From DASWOJ01 sp964242415 (GTDB taxonomy: Bacteria; Pseudomonadota; Alphaproteobacteria; Acetobacterales; Acetobacteraceae): DNA of 64,000 nt. The translations under genes and the position numbers were made by a program. A model generated the notes under the pieces. It did no database searches. It was not told the origin of the DNA and saw nothing but the letters and a program-made list of their open reading frames with translations. The DNA lies in the NCBI GenBank assembly GCA_964242415.1, contig CAXTAT010000011.1, positions 62,001 through 126,000 on the forward strand, read 5' to 3'. This document shows positions 8,188-16,905 of the stretch, one piece after another (positions within the stretch are counted from its first letter, which is position 1; every line of letters begins with the position of its first letter).

Positions 8188-9178
8188 ACGGCTTCTAGGG
8201 CTGCTGGCGGCCCTGCTGGCGCTGGCGGCCTGCGGGGATCTGCCGCAGCCATTCAAGGGGCGGCCGGGCCTGCTCGCCTCCCGCCTGGCGCAGCCGCCGC
8301 CGTCGCGCCTGTCGGTCCCGGTCCCGGCCGAGTCGCTGCTGTCCGACGCCGCCGCCGCCGCCTGGGCCGGCGCGGTCGCAGAAGCCCTGGTGGCCGAGGA
8401 AATCCCCGCCAGCCCCGGCCGCCGCCGGAGCGATTGGGCGCTGATCATGTCCGCCGAGGTGCGCGGCACCCAGGTGGTGCCGACCTACACCGTGCAAAAT
8501 CCGAAGGGCGAGGCACAGGGCACCGCCGAGGGCAGCGGCATTTCCACGTCCGCCTGGGCCAGCGGCGACCCTGCCGTCCTGAAGGTCGCCGCCGTGCAGG
8601 CTGCCCCGGGGATCGCCGCCCTGCTGGGCCGCATCGAGGCGGCGCGGCAGCTCAGCGACCCCAACAGCCTGATGAACCGTCCGGCCCGCATCTATTTCTC
8701 CGGCGTGACCGGCGCGCCCGGCGACGGCAACACCAGCCTGCCGGCGGTGATGCGGACGAAGATGGCCACGCTTGGCCTCGTGGTGCAGGACACCATCACC
8801 GGCGCCGACTTCACCCTGCGCGGCGAGGTCCACACCGCCAAGGGCGCCGGCAACACCACCCGGATCGAGGTCCAGTGGTTCGTGAACAACGCCGATGCTG
8901 CAGCGGCGGAGCGCGGGCGCATCGTGCAGCTAAACGAGGTGCCGCCGGGCATCTTGGACCGATACTGGGGTGACGTTGCGGTCGCGGTGGCGACCGACGC
9001 CGCGGGTGGCGTGCGCGACGTGATCCTGAACGCAGGCGCGCGGCGGCCCGATGCGACGAAGCCCGGCGCCGCCCAGGTTGGCGCCGCCCAGCCTGCTGTC
9101 CAGCCTGGCGCAACGCCGCCTGCCGCCACGCGCGCCGGCACGGGAAAGGCAGATCCTGCAGTGGCCACCAGCAAATAA
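8174..9178 (+). CDS. Predicted outer-membrane or periplasmic lipoprotein
   Basis: The 334-residue product has a lipoprotein signal peptide: charged N-terminus, hydrophobic core and lipobox LAAC with Cys20. The mature part has two similar halves of no family I recognise, with conserved-looking segments SDWALIMSAEV and IYFSGVTGAPGDGNTSLPAV. The last 50 residues are Ala/Pro/Gln-rich low complexity. The start is a GTG at 8174, inside the small ORF at 8116, with only a weak ribosome binding site. It stands 115 bases before prs. Lgt, encoded upstream, would process it. The function is unknown. Confidence 0.7.
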   Translation: MSSPRRLLGLLAALLALAACGDLPQPFKGRPGLLASRLAQPPPSRLSVPVPAESLLSDAAAAAWAGAVAEALVAEEIPASPGRRRSDWALIMSAEVRGTQVVPTYTVQNPKGEAQGTAEGSGISTSAWASGDPAVLKVAAVQAAPGIAALLGRIEAARQLSDPNSLMNRPARIYFSGVTGAPGDGNTSLPAVMRTKMATLGLVVQDTITGADFTLRGEVHTAKGAGNTTRIEVQWFVNNADAAAAERGRIVQLNEVPPGILDRYWGDVAVAVATDAAGGVRDVILNAGARRPDATKPGAAQVGAAQPAVQPGATPPAATRAGTGKADPAVATSK

Positions 9179-9293
9179 CCCAGCTTGACATGACGGCGGG
9201 GTGACAGGTGGTTCCCTCGTTGCTATGAACCGGCGGCCACCACGCCGATCCCCCTGCACCTGGCGGCGCTGCGCCACGGAACCCACCGCATCC

Positions 9294-10226
9294 ATGAAGA
9301 TCATCGCCTGCAACAGCAACCGGCCGCTGGCCGAAGCGGTGGCAGCCGCGCTGCAACTCCCGCTGGCCAAGGCGTCCATCCGCCGCTTCGCCGACATGGA
9401 GGTGTTCGTCGAGATCGGGGAGAACGTACGCGGGGAGGACGTGTTCGTCGTCCAAAGCACCTCCTACCCGGCCAACGACAACCTGATGGAGCTGCTGATC
9501 ACGCTGGATGCGCTGCGCCGCGCCTCCGCCCGGCGGGTGACGGCGGTGATCCCGTACTTCGGCTATGCCCGGCAGGACCGCAAGGCGGGGCCGCGTACGC
9601 CGATCAGCGCCAAGCTGGTCGCCAACCTGATCACCGAGGCCGGGGCCAACCGGGTGCTGACGCTGGACCTGCATGCCGGGCAAATCCAGGGCTTCTTCGA
9701 CATCCCCGTCGATAACCTGTTCGCGGCGCCCTTGTTCAGTCGGGACATCAAGCAGCGGTTCGCCGGCCGGCCGCTGATGATCGTCTCCCCCGATGTGGGC
9801 GGCGTGGTGCGGGCGCGGGCGATCGCCACACGGCTCAACTGCGACCTGGCGATCATCGACAAGCGGCGGGACCGCGCCGGCATGTCCGAGGTGATGAACG
9901 TCATCGGCGACGTGCGCGGCAAGGACTGCATCCTGGTGGACGACATCTGCGACAGCGGCGGCACGCTGTGCAACGCGGCGGAGGCGCTGGCGGCGAACGG
10001 CGCCAAATCGACCAGTGTTTACGTCACGCATGGCGTGCTGTCCGGGGGTGCGGTGGCGCGCATCGCGTCCTCGGCCATCGAGAGCATGACCATTACCGAC
10101 AGCATCCTGGCGACCGAGGCGGTGCGGGTGGCGGAGAACCTGCGCCAGTTCACCATCGCCCCCATCCTGGCCGAGGCGATGCAGCGCATCTCCGACGAAA
10201 GCTCGGTCAGCAGCCTATTCGATTGA
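9294..10226 (+). CDS. prs: Ribose-phosphate pyrophosphokinase (PRPP synthetase)
   Basis: Prs makes 5-phosphoribosyl diphosphate from ribose 5-phosphate and ATP, the precursor of nucleotides, histidine and tryptophan. The 310-residue protein has the expected parts: N-terminal ACNSNRPLAEAVA and RRFADMEVFVEIGENVRG, the ATP-binding YFGYARQDRKAGPRTPISAK, the divalent-cation motif NRVLTLDLHAGQIQGFF and the PRPP-binding DCILVDDICDSGGTLCNAA. The ATG at 9294 is chosen over an upstream in-frame start because MKIIACNSN is the family N-terminus. Length is typical. A family B repeat follows the gene. Confidence 0.96.
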   Translation: MKIIACNSNRPLAEAVAAALQLPLAKASIRRFADMEVFVEIGENVRGEDVFVVQSTSYPANDNLMELLITLDALRRASARRVTAVIPYFGYARQDRKAGPRTPISAKLVANLITEAGANRVLTLDLHAGQIQGFFDIPVDNLFAAPLFSRDIKQRFAGRPLMIVSPDVGGVVRARAIATRLNCDLAIIDKRRDRAGMSEVMNVIGDVRGKDCILVDDICDSGGTLCNAAEALAANGAKSTSVYVTHGVLSGGAVARIASSAIESMTITDSILATEAVRVAENLRQFTIAPILAEAMQRISDESSVSSLFD

Positions 10227-10281
10227 ACCACCCCAACCGGAGATTCAGGACGAGTGCATATGGCATAAAGACCGAGCCAAC

Positions 10282-10433
10282 TCCCTCTCCCCCTTCGGGA
10301 AAGGGTTGGGGTGAGGGGGCCTTGCCCGCTGCGATACCGGGAACCATGCGCGTCGCCGGAAGCGGTTTGCCCGGGCCGGGAGCTGCGCTGCAAGACCCCC
10401 TCACCCCGGCCCTCTCCCGAAGGGGGAGAGGGA
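10282..10433. repeat. Family B palindromic repeat, copy 2
   Basis: The left arm CCCTCTCCCCCTTCGGGAAA plus GGGTTGGGGTGAGGG and the right arm CCCTCACCCCGGCCCTCTCC plus CGAAGGGGGAGAGGG enclose about 75 bases. It lies in the 268-base gap between prs and the GST gene and may terminate the prs transcript. The arms match those inside the midA-like gene. Confidence 0.85.
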
Positions 10434-10494
10434 GCAGGACGTGCCCTTTCTGCCTAGGCGACCGCCCTACGGAACACCACACGGAGGCCATGCC

Positions 10495-11115
10495 ATGAAG
10501 CTGTACTACGCACCCGGCGCCTGCTCGATGGGCATCCACGTCGTGCTGGAGGAGATCGGCAAGCCGTATGAGGCGGTCAAGTTGGACACCCGCAGCGGCG
10601 AGACCCGGTGCCCGCCGTTCATCGACCTGAACCCCAAGGGCAAGGTGCCGACCCTGCAGCGAGACGACGGCTCCATCATCACCGAGTTCCCGGTCATCGC
10701 CCACTACCTCGCCCGAACCAACCCCGAGGCCGGGCTGCTGCCATTGGACCCCGAGGCGGAGCTGGCCGGGGCGCAGGCGATGGACTACGCCGTATCGACC
10801 ATTCACATGCAGGGTTTCACCCGTCTATTCCGCCCCGGCTTCTTCAGCCCCAACGAGGCTGAGCACGACCAAGTCAAGGCGCAGGGGCGCGAGATCATCG
10901 AGAAGGGTTACGCCGTGCTGGACAAGCAGCTTGCTGGCAAGGAGTGGATCGCCGGGCCATACAGCATGGCCGACAGCGCCATCTTCTACGTGTCGTACTG
11001 GGGCGCCAAGCGGATGGGAATGCCGTTGCCGCCCAACCTTGCCGCGCATTTCGAGCGCATGATGGCCCGCCCGGCCGTCCAGCGCATGATCGCCCAGGAA
11101 GGCCTGGCCGCCTGA
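10495..11115 (+). CDS. Glutathione S-transferase
   Basis: The 206-residue protein has a thioredoxin-like N-terminal domain with MKLYYAPGACSMGIHVVLEE, in which Ser11 or Cys10 is the likely catalytic residue as in beta-class enzymes, and the glutathione-binding NPKGKVPTL and cis-Pro region. An all-helical C-terminal domain follows, ending WIAGPYSMADSAIFYV, the N-capping box motif. It conjugates or reduces with glutathione in the cytoplasm; the substrate cannot be told. The ATG at 10495 has AGGCC upstream and gives the family N-terminus. Its stop overlaps the next gene (TGATG). Confidence 0.88.
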   Translation: MKLYYAPGACSMGIHVVLEEIGKPYEAVKLDTRSGETRCPPFIDLNPKGKVPTLQRDDGSIITEFPVIAHYLARTNPEAGLLPLDPEAELAGAQAMDYAVSTIHMQGFTRLFRPGFFSPNEAEHDQVKAQGREIIEKGYAVLDKQLAGKEWIAGPYSMADSAIFYVSYWGAKRMGMPLPPNLAAHFERMMARPAVQRMIAQEGLAA

Positions 11116-11687
11116 TGCTCACCCCGCGCGCGTTCTGGTACCTGCGCCATGGCGAGACCGACTGGAACGCGCGCGAGCTGTCCCAGGGCAACATCGACGT
11201 GCCGCTCAACGATGTCGGACTGGCGCAGGCGCGCACCGCGGCGGGCCTGCTGCGGACCCGCGGCATCCGCAGCGTCGTCGCCAGTCCGCTCTCCCGCGCC
11301 TACGACACCGCACGGATCGTCGCCGAGGCGGCCGGGCTGGAGGTCGAGGTGGAGGAGGGCCTGCGTGAGGTCAGCTTCGGCTCGCAGGAGGGCCAGCCGA
11401 TGGCGGGCTGGTTCAACGACTGGATCGCCGGCACGATGACGCCGGACGGTGCCGAGAGCTTTGCCGACCTGCGGGTGCGGGCGGTGGGCGCCGTCAACCG
11501 CGCCCTGGCCCGACCGGCGCCCGTGCTGGTGGTGGCGCACGGCGCGCTGTTCCGCGCGCTGCGGACAGCGATGGGGCTGCTGCCGGACGTGCGCCTGGTC
11601 AATGGGGTGCCGCTGTTCTGCGAACCGGGGACGCCCCAGGAAACGCCCCAGAGGGCACCATGGACGCTGACGCCAGCCGGGGGCTGA
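11115..11687 (+). CDS. Histidine phosphatase (phosphoglycerate-mutase-like)
   Basis: A 190-residue protein of the histidine phosphatase superfamily. The catalytic motif is WYLRHGETDWNARELSQGN, where the RHGE His becomes phosphorylated. SVVASPLSRAYDTARIV, VEEGLREVSFGSQEGQ and VLVVAHGALFRALR supply the rest of the active site. The short length and single domain suit a phosphatase (CobC/GpmB type) better than a true glycolytic mutase. The substrate is unknown. It is coupled to the GST gene by a one-base overlap and followed by a glycosyltransferase after three bases, so the three are probably one operon. Confidence 0.88.
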   Translation: MLTPRAFWYLRHGETDWNARELSQGNIDVPLNDVGLAQARTAAGLLRTRGIRSVVASPLSRAYDTARIVAEAAGLEVEVEEGLREVSFGSQEGQPMAGWFNDWIAGTMTPDGAESFADLRVRAVGAVNRALARPAPVLVVAHGALFRALRTAMGLLPDVRLVNGVPLFCEPGTPQETPQRAPWTLTPAGG

Positions 11688-11690
11688 TCC

Positions 11691-12851
11691 ATGCGCATCC
11701 TATACAGCCACCGCATCCAGTCCCGCGACGGCCAGAGCGTCCACATCGAGGAGCTGGTGGGCGCCCTGCGCGCACAGGGGCACGAGGTGCTGGTGGTGGG
11801 TCCGAGCTTCTACCAGGCGTCGGACTTCGGCGGCGAGAGCAGCACCGTCGCCCGCCTGCGCCGCCTGCTGCCCGGCGCCGCCGGGGAAGCGGCGGAGCTG
11901 GCCTACAACGTCCCGGCCTACCGCCGCCTGGCCCGCGCCTGCCGGGACTTTAAGCCGGACCTGATCTACGAGCGCTGCAACCTGCTGTTCCTCGCCGGGA
12001 CCTGGCTGGCGCGGCGGACGGGGCTGCCGCTGTACCTGGAGGTCAACTCGCCCCTTGCGGCCGAGCGCACGCAGCACGGCACGCTGCGGCTGCAACGCGT
12101 GGCCCATGCACTGGAGCGCCTGGTGTGGCGGTCGGCGACACGGGTGCTGCCGGTGACGCAGGTGCTGGCGGACGTGGTCGCGGCGGCCGGGGTGCCGCGG
12201 GACCGGTTGCGCGTGGTGCCGAACGGCGTCGTGCTGGACCGCTTTCCGGAGCAGCCGGCGCGGGCGGAGGCGACGGTGACACTAGGCTTCGTCGGTTTTG
12301 TGCGCGACTGGCACGGCATGGATGCGCTGATCCGCCAGATGGCGTCCGACCCGGCGCCGCTGCGGCTGGTGCTGGTTGGCGATGGCCCGGCCCGGCCCGG
12401 CCTGGAGGCGCTGGCGGCCGAGCTAGGCCTGGCCGACCGGGTTCGCTTCACGGGGATCGTCGAGCACGCGCTGGTGCCGGCGGCGGTGGCCGGGTTCGAT
12501 ATCGCGTTGCAGCCCAAGGTGGTGGCCTACGCCTCGCCGCTGAAGATTTTCGACTACATGGCCGCCGAACGCGCCATCGTCGCACCGGACCAGCCGAACA
12601 TCCGCGAGATCCTGCAACACGACAACACGGCGCTGCTGTTCAACCCAGCCGATCCCGGCGCGCTGTGGCGGGCCGTCCAGCGATTGGCCGCTGACCCGGC
12701 GCTGCGTGGCCGGCTGGGCACGGCGGCCCGGGCGGAACTGGTGCGGCAGGACTACACCTGGGCCGGCAACGCGCGCCGCGTGGCAGGGTGGGCGGCGGAG
12801 GATATAGCCAAGGAGGCGGCGGGACCGATCGGCCCCGCCGTGGAAGCCTAG
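11691..12851 (+). CDS. Glycosyltransferase family 4 (GT-B)
   Basis: The 386-residue protein has the two-domain GT-B layout. The N-terminal acceptor domain starts MRILYSHRIQSRDGQSVHIE and contains RTGLPLYLEVNSPLAAER. The C-terminal donor domain includes RLRVVPNGVVLDRF, VTLGFVGFVRDWHGMDALI, RLVLVGDGPARPGLEALA and the C-terminal E-x7-E equivalent region SPLKIFDYMAAERAIVAPD. Such enzymes transfer a sugar from a nucleotide donor to LPS or exopolysaccharide. It follows the histidine phosphatase by three bases. Sugar and acceptor are unknown. The gene ends 11 bases from the convergent Met-rich gene. Confidence 0.88.
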   Translation: MRILYSHRIQSRDGQSVHIEELVGALRAQGHEVLVVGPSFYQASDFGGESSTVARLRRLLPGAAGEAAELAYNVPAYRRLARACRDFKPDLIYERCNLLFLAGTWLARRTGLPLYLEVNSPLAAERTQHGTLRLQRVAHALERLVWRSATRVLPVTQVLADVVAAAGVPRDRLRVVPNGVVLDRFPEQPARAEATVTLGFVGFVRDWHGMDALIRQMASDPAPLRLVLVGDGPARPGLEALAAELGLADRVRFTGIVEHALVPAAVAGFDIALQPKVVAYASPLKIFDYMAAERAIVAPDQPNIREILQHDNTALLFNPADPGALWRAVQRLAADPALRGRLGTAARAELVRQDYTWAGNARRVAGWAAEDIAKEAAGPIGPAVEA

Positions 12852-12862
12852 CGCGTCGGAAC

Positions 12863-13210
12863 CTAGCGAGTCGGCTGGGCCGCAAGCTTGTCGATCAGTA
12901 TGCCGGCTGCGTCCACGCAGGCGCGGGTCGTCTCGTTGTTGGCACATGCGATGCCGACGCTCGCGCCGTCCTTCTCGAAGCGGAAGCGTGCGGCGCGGGG
13001 GCCTTCCTGCTGCATCATGCCGTGCATGTGGCCCTCGCGCATCATACCGGGGCCGCGCATCCGCTCACGCATCCCCTCGCCTGGCTGTGGCGGCTGGCCT
13101 GGAGCGTCGGAGGCCGGCGGCGGGGGTGCAGGCGGCGGGGACGGCTGAGCGGCAGCCAGGGTGGCGCTGCCCAGCAGGGCCATGGCGGCGAGGACAAAAG
13201 GCTTGTGCAT
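12863..13210 (-). CDS. Secreted Met/His-rich protein of unknown function
   Basis: A 115-residue product with a clear Sec signal peptide (MHKPFVLAAMALLGSATLAA, cleavage after AAAQ) and then a proline-rich stretch. A central Met/His/Arg-rich segment (MRERMRGPGMMREGHMHGMM) follows, with a C-terminal part holding two cysteines (GIACANNETTRACVDAAG) that could form a disulphide. Met- and His-rich periplasmic segments often bind copper, but that is inference. The start is the ATG at 13210, with GGAGAA six bases ahead. It is convergent with the GT4 gene. I do not recognise a named family. Confidence 0.7.
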   Translation of the reverse strand: MHKPFVLAAMALLGSATLAAAQPSPPPAPPPPASDAPGQPPQPGEGMRERMRGPGMMREGHMHGMMQQEGPRAARFRFEKDGASVGIACANNETTRACVDAAGILIDKLAAQPTR

Positions 13211-13340
13211 TAGTTTCTCCACAAAGCGGCGCCCGGGAAGCATGAACGGGCGCACGACTTGCTACGCCGCCGCCCCGTACCGTCCCACGCCATGCTCGGG
13301 GCTGACGCTTGTAACAAAAGGACTCCGCCAACCTGCCTGC

Positions 13341-13485
13341 TCCCTCTCCCTCCGGGAGAGGGCCGGGGTGAGGAAGGCCGAAAGGGCCGGGTTTTGCCAG
13401 GAAGGGAGCGGACCTTCTTCTGATTCGGCGGAGGTCGGCCCCTGCCGCTTCCCTCACCGTGGCCCTTTCCCAGAGAAGAAGGGGC
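13341..13485. repeat. Family B palindromic repeat, copy 3
   Basis: The left arm TCCCTCTCCCTCCGGGAGAG plus GGCCGGGGTGAGG is intact. The right arm (CCCTCACCGTGGCCCTTTCC plus CAGAGAAGAAGGGGCC) is visibly decayed. Together with flanking bases it occupies the 300-base gap between the Met-rich gene and the end of the DUF2339 gene. I see no other feature there. Confidence 0.8.
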
Positions 13486-13510
13486 CAGTCAGGCGGCATT
13501 GGCGCCCCGG

Positions 13511-16111
13511 TCACACCACCGCATCCGGCGCGGGCTGCACGAAGCGGCGGTAGAACGCGCCCAGGCCGATCAGGCTCAATCCCAATCCCAGGAAGGACAG
13601 CACCCGCCACAGGCCTGTCAGCCCCGCCATGTCCCACAGGAACACCTTGGCCGTCACCAGCCCAACCAGCCCCAGCGCCGCCAACCGCAGCGCCCGTTGC
13701 CCGGTCCGCAGCGCCGCCGCCATCAGCGCCGCACCCAGCAGCAGCCAGGCCCCCGAGTAGGCCCAGACCTCCGCATCTCCAGCCGGCGCATCCCCAGCCG
13801 GCGCGTCGAAGAAGGACACCACTCCGGGATGGAACACCTGCCGAACCTCCAGCGTCGTCCACGCGAAGGCCGCCGCCAGCACGTAGGCAGCCAGCCGCCG
13901 GCGCGGCCCCCAGCCCATCCGCAGCGCCACCCCGGCCAGCAGCGCCGGCACCGCATAGGCCGGCAACAGCGCGTTCAGCACCGGCGGCGCACCCACTGCC
14001 GCGCCAGTCACGCCGGGGTTGAGCACCAGCAGCCCCAAGCCGCCGGCCAGCGCCAGGCCGCCGATGATCCGCCCGCCCACCGCCAGCACCCGCCGCGGCC
14101 GACGCGCATCCAGCCACATGACGCCAAGCGCCAGCAGCCCCAATGCATCAACCTGCCCGGCCGTCTCGGCGAAGTCGGGGTCGAACGCCTGCAGGTGGCC
14201 GGAGGTGGCGCCATGGTGGATTTCCAGCACGACCAGCAGCGCGGTGAAGGCCAGGGCGCCCGCCTCCAGCACCGCCACAATCAGGTCGTCCGCCCGCCGC
14301 CGGAACAGGCCCGCCGCCAGGGCGAAGCTCGCCGCTGGGACGGCATAGGCGGCCAATAGCCCATTCAGCACCGGCCAGCTTCCGACGTCATAGGCCAGCA
14401 CGAAGGGGTTCAGCACCAGCCGCGCCAGCACCAGCACCGCCACTGCCATCGCGACCCGGCGCATCGGCAGCCCTGCCGCGCCCTCGATCCATGCCAGCGC
14501 CGGCAGCAGCAGCGACAGCGCGAGCGTCAGCCACTGGCCGCCCAGCAGCATGGCGCAGCCGAGCGCCAGGGCGGCCACGCACCCCGCCGCATGGACGCCG
14601 GCCCGTTGCAGCGAACCTTCCTGCTGGGCCAGCGCCGCCGCGCCGGCCAGGGCAGCCGCTAGAGCCACCGCGGCTGCGGCCCAGGCGGCGACCGGCTGGA
14701 ACCGGCCCACCTGCGCGAAGGTCACGCCCAGCGCCAGAACGGGAACCCCGGCCACCAGCGCCGCCCAGGGCAGCGGATTCGGCGTGCGCCGTTCCAGGAA
14801 CAGCCCGGCGGCGGCGAACCAGGCGGCCATGGCGGCGGCGGTCTCCAGCAACGGCAGTATGGCGTCCGGCGCCCAGGCCCCGGGTAGGACGGCCTGCACC
14901 GCACCCTCGATGCTGAGGGTTTCCCCCGTGGGCTGCCAGGACGGCAGCGCCCAGGTCAGCAGCACCAGCAGGAACAGCAGCGCCGCAAGCTGCGGCAGGC
15001 GGGCCAGGCGCGGTTCGGCCCAGCCCTTGGCGATGGCGACGGGGGCGAGCAGGAACACGCCCATGCGTGCCGTTGCATCCCCGGTGCGGATGGCGAGCAG
15101 CAGCCCGGCCAGGCCCAGCAACAGGAACGGCGCCCAGGACAGGCGGCGGCCCGCCGGGTGGTCGAGCGCGGCGCCGGGCAGCAGCGCCAGGGTCAGCGCC
15201 GCCGCGGCGGGGACGAACAGCGCGGGTGCCCAGGCATCGGGGCCGCCGCCGTCCAGCGCGAAGGCCAGCACCCATGCGGCCCCGGCCGCGCCCGCCGCCC
15301 AGCCCAGCCAGGACCAGGCCGAAAACCGCACCACCGCCCACGCCGCCGCCGACACCAGCAGCAAGTAGCCGAACAGCCCTGGGACCGAGGGATCGGCCGA
15401 CCCCACCAGCAGCGGCGTGCCGAATGCCCCGGCCAGCCCAACCGCCGCCACCAGCGGCCCGAAGCGCAGCGACAGCGCCAGCCCGCCGCAGGCCGCGCCA
15501 GCCATCAGGACGAACGCCGCCAGGCTGCCGACCAGCCCATACAGCGGACCCGCAGCATAGCCCGCCGTCAGCCAGGCCGCGACGCCGCCCGCGGCCAGGG
15601 CGGCCGGCACCTGGTCCGCCATGGCGCCGGGCAGGGCGTTGGGCACGGCGGCGCCATGCCCCTGACGCCGCCGCAGCGGCTCCGCGCCACCGACCAGCAC
15701 CGTGCCGAGCACCGCCGTCATGACGCAGCGCGGTCCCGGGCCGAACAGCCCCTGCTCTGCCGCGAACCGCACCAGGAACACACCCGCCAGCAGCAACGCG
15801 GCGGCGCCGAGCCATACGCCCCACCGCTGGGCCAGCAGTTGCTCGATGTCGATGCGGGGCCGGGACGGAGCGGGCAGCGGGACAGGCTCCGCAACCGGGG
15901 CCGGTACGGCAGGGGCCGACACAGCCTGCTGCGGCTCCGGCGACGCGGCCAGCGGCTGCGCCGACAGCACCGCCAGGCGGGCAACCACGTTCCGCAGCTC
16001 CCGGATCTCAGCCCGAGCCCGGCGAGCCTGGACGAACGCGGCAACGCCAAAAATCCATCCCGTGAGGATCAGCGCTCCAATGGTCCATAAAATGGTAACG
16101 AGTTCATCCAT
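13511..16111 (-). CDS. DUF2339 polytopic membrane protein
   Basis: An 866-residue membrane protein with one N-terminal transmembrane helix (ILWTIGALILTGWIFGVAAF). A short coiled coil and an Ala/Pro-rich linker (about 30-85) follow. The entry motif of DUF2339 proteins then appears, IDIEQLLAQRWGVWLGAAAL (the usual form is E-x-x-x-G-x-x-W-x-x-x-x-G), and more than twenty hydrophobic helices run to the C-terminus. The family has no established function; it has been suggested to take part in envelope processes. No operon partner is apparent: family B repeat downstream, transposase remnant upstream. Third-position G/C is very strong throughout, which makes long false frames on the other strand. Confidence 0.85.
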   Translation of the reverse strand: MDELVTILWTIGALILTGWIFGVAAFVQARRARAEIRELRNVVARLAVLSAQPLAASPEPQQAVSAPAVPAPVAEPVPLPAPSRPRIDIEQLLAQRWGVWLGAAALLLAGVFLVRFAAEQGLFGPGPRCVMTAVLGTVLVGGAEPLRRRQGHGAAVPNALPGAMADQVPAALAAGGVAAWLTAGYAAGPLYGLVGSLAAFVLMAGAACGGLALSLRFGPLVAAVGLAGAFGTPLLVGSADPSVPGLFGYLLLVSAAAWAVVRFSAWSWLGWAAGAAGAAWVLAFALDGGGPDAWAPALFVPAAAALTLALLPGAALDHPAGRRLSWAPFLLLGLAGLLLAIRTGDATARMGVFLLAPVAIAKGWAEPRLARLPQLAALLFLLVLLTWALPSWQPTGETLSIEGAVQAVLPGAWAPDAILPLLETAAAMAAWFAAAGLFLERRTPNPLPWAALVAGVPVLALGVTFAQVGRFQPVAAWAAAAVALAAALAGAAALAQQEGSLQRAGVHAAGCVAALALGCAMLLGGQWLTLALSLLLPALAWIEGAAGLPMRRVAMAVAVLVLARLVLNPFVLAYDVGSWPVLNGLLAAYAVPAASFALAAGLFRRRADDLIVAVLEAGALAFTALLVVLEIHHGATSGHLQAFDPDFAETAGQVDALGLLALGVMWLDARRPRRVLAVGGRIIGGLALAGGLGLLVLNPGVTGAAVGAPPVLNALLPAYAVPALLAGVALRMGWGPRRRLAAYVLAAAFAWTTLEVRQVFHPGVVSFFDAPAGDAPAGDAEVWAYSGAWLLLGAALMAAALRTGQRALRLAALGLVGLVTAKVFLWDMAGLTGLWRVLSFLGLGLSLIGLGAFYRRFVQPAPDAVV

Positions 16112-16503
16112 GCCGCATGTTCACCCGGCCCGCCGCGCCGTCAATCGCCGCCTCTGCTCCTTTTCCCTCCGCTACGGCATTATGCATCGTGAGTAGCTTG
16201 CGGTACGAGGGCCTGGCCCTCTGCCATGGCGGCGAACCGGTCCCACCCTGTGCGCCTGGTCTCGGGTCCTGGCGGCCGGCCGTAGCAGTTCCAGTCGCCC
16301 AGGCAAGCGATGACCCAACTCAGCCAGGCCGGCAAACCCGGCGGGTGTGGGTTATGCTGTGGCTTGGTGCGCCCTTCCTGGGAAGGACGCAGCGCGGCGG
16401 CGGTGGCCACCTGAGCATTACGACACCGCTTGCCGGCCGGCTGTTACCGCCACAGGCGCAACTCACGATGCATGAATGCCGTAGCTCCCGAAGAGGGAGA
16501 AGG
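16112..16503. other. Gene-free stretch with transposase remnant
   Basis: The 392 bases between the DUF2339 start and the end of the SnoaL-like gene contain no intact gene. The middle holds a decayed IS4-type transposase end (16194-16353, minus). Bases 16484-16502 (CTCCCGAAGAGGGAGAAGG) look like half an arm of the family B repeat. The DUF2339 promoter must lie in the part next to 16112. Confidence 0.5.
16194..16353 (-). mobile_element. Remnant of an IS4-type transposase C-terminus
   Basis: Read on the minus strand, this segment gives WLSWVIACLGDWNCYGRPPG followed by PETRRTGWDRFAAMAEG. It closely resembles the C-terminal end of IS4-family transposases, typically of the form LGGWNCYYKPPGPKTMRxGW. 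Nothing upstream in the same frame continues the transposase, and no inverted repeats are recognisable, so this is a decayed fragment. The identification rests on remembered family sequence. Confidence 0.5.
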
Positions 16504-16905
16504 TCAGCTTACCTGGCGGAGCCAGGCCGACAGGTTGTAGAAGTTGTCGATCCGCGCCACCCGGCCATCCCGCAACGTGAAGAATGCCCCAGCCGGCAGC
16601 ACATACGTCTGCCCCGTGGCCGCCGGCAGTCCTGGCGCGGTCTCGACATAGGCGCCGTGCACCGTGAACTCCGCCGCAGCGCGGGTGCCGGTCGGCTCCG
16701 TCAGCACGACCAGGTCGGTCAGGCGCTCCCGATAGCAGGCGTCCATGCCCGCCATGAAACGGGCAAAGGCGTCGCGGCCCACTTCCCGCCCGGCCTGGTT
16801 GATACCGTGCTCCACGTCCTCGGTCAGCAGGGCCAGAAGCGCCGGGGTGTCCCCTGCATTGAAAGCGTCATAGTAGGCGCGCACGAGCGCCTCGGCATTG
16901 ATCAT
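16504..16905 (-). CDS. SnoaL-like / ketosteroid-isomerase-related protein
   Basis: The 133-residue product has the NTF2/SnoaL-like cone fold pattern: EALVRAYYDAFNAGDTPALL at the start, then LLTEDVEHGINQAG, and the C-terminal strand motif FTLRDGRVARIDNFYNLSAW. It resembles the steroid delta-isomerase-related family. The ATG at 16905 overlaps the stop of the upstream nitrilase-type gene, so the two are co-translated. Members bind small hydrophobic molecules or catalyse isomerisations; the substrate is unknown here. Confidence 0.78.
   Translation of the reverse strand: MINAEALVRAYYDAFNAGDTPALLALLTEDVEHGINQAGREVGRDAFARFMAGMDACYRERLTDLVVLTEPTGTRAAAEFTVHGAYVETAPGLPAATGQTYVLPAGAFFTLRDGRVARIDNFYNLSAWLRQVS

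Noticed and set aside
12843..12880. Near-repeat CCTAGCGCGTCGG / CCTAGCGAGTCGG at the GT4-Met-rich junction considered as a terminator
   Set aside because: The units are direct, not inverted, so no hairpin forms; likely chance.
14388..15824. A 478-codon open frame within the DUF2339 gene on the same strand but another frame
   Set aside because: Arg/Gly/Ala-rich composition and no motif; the DUF2339 frame has regular membrane helices.
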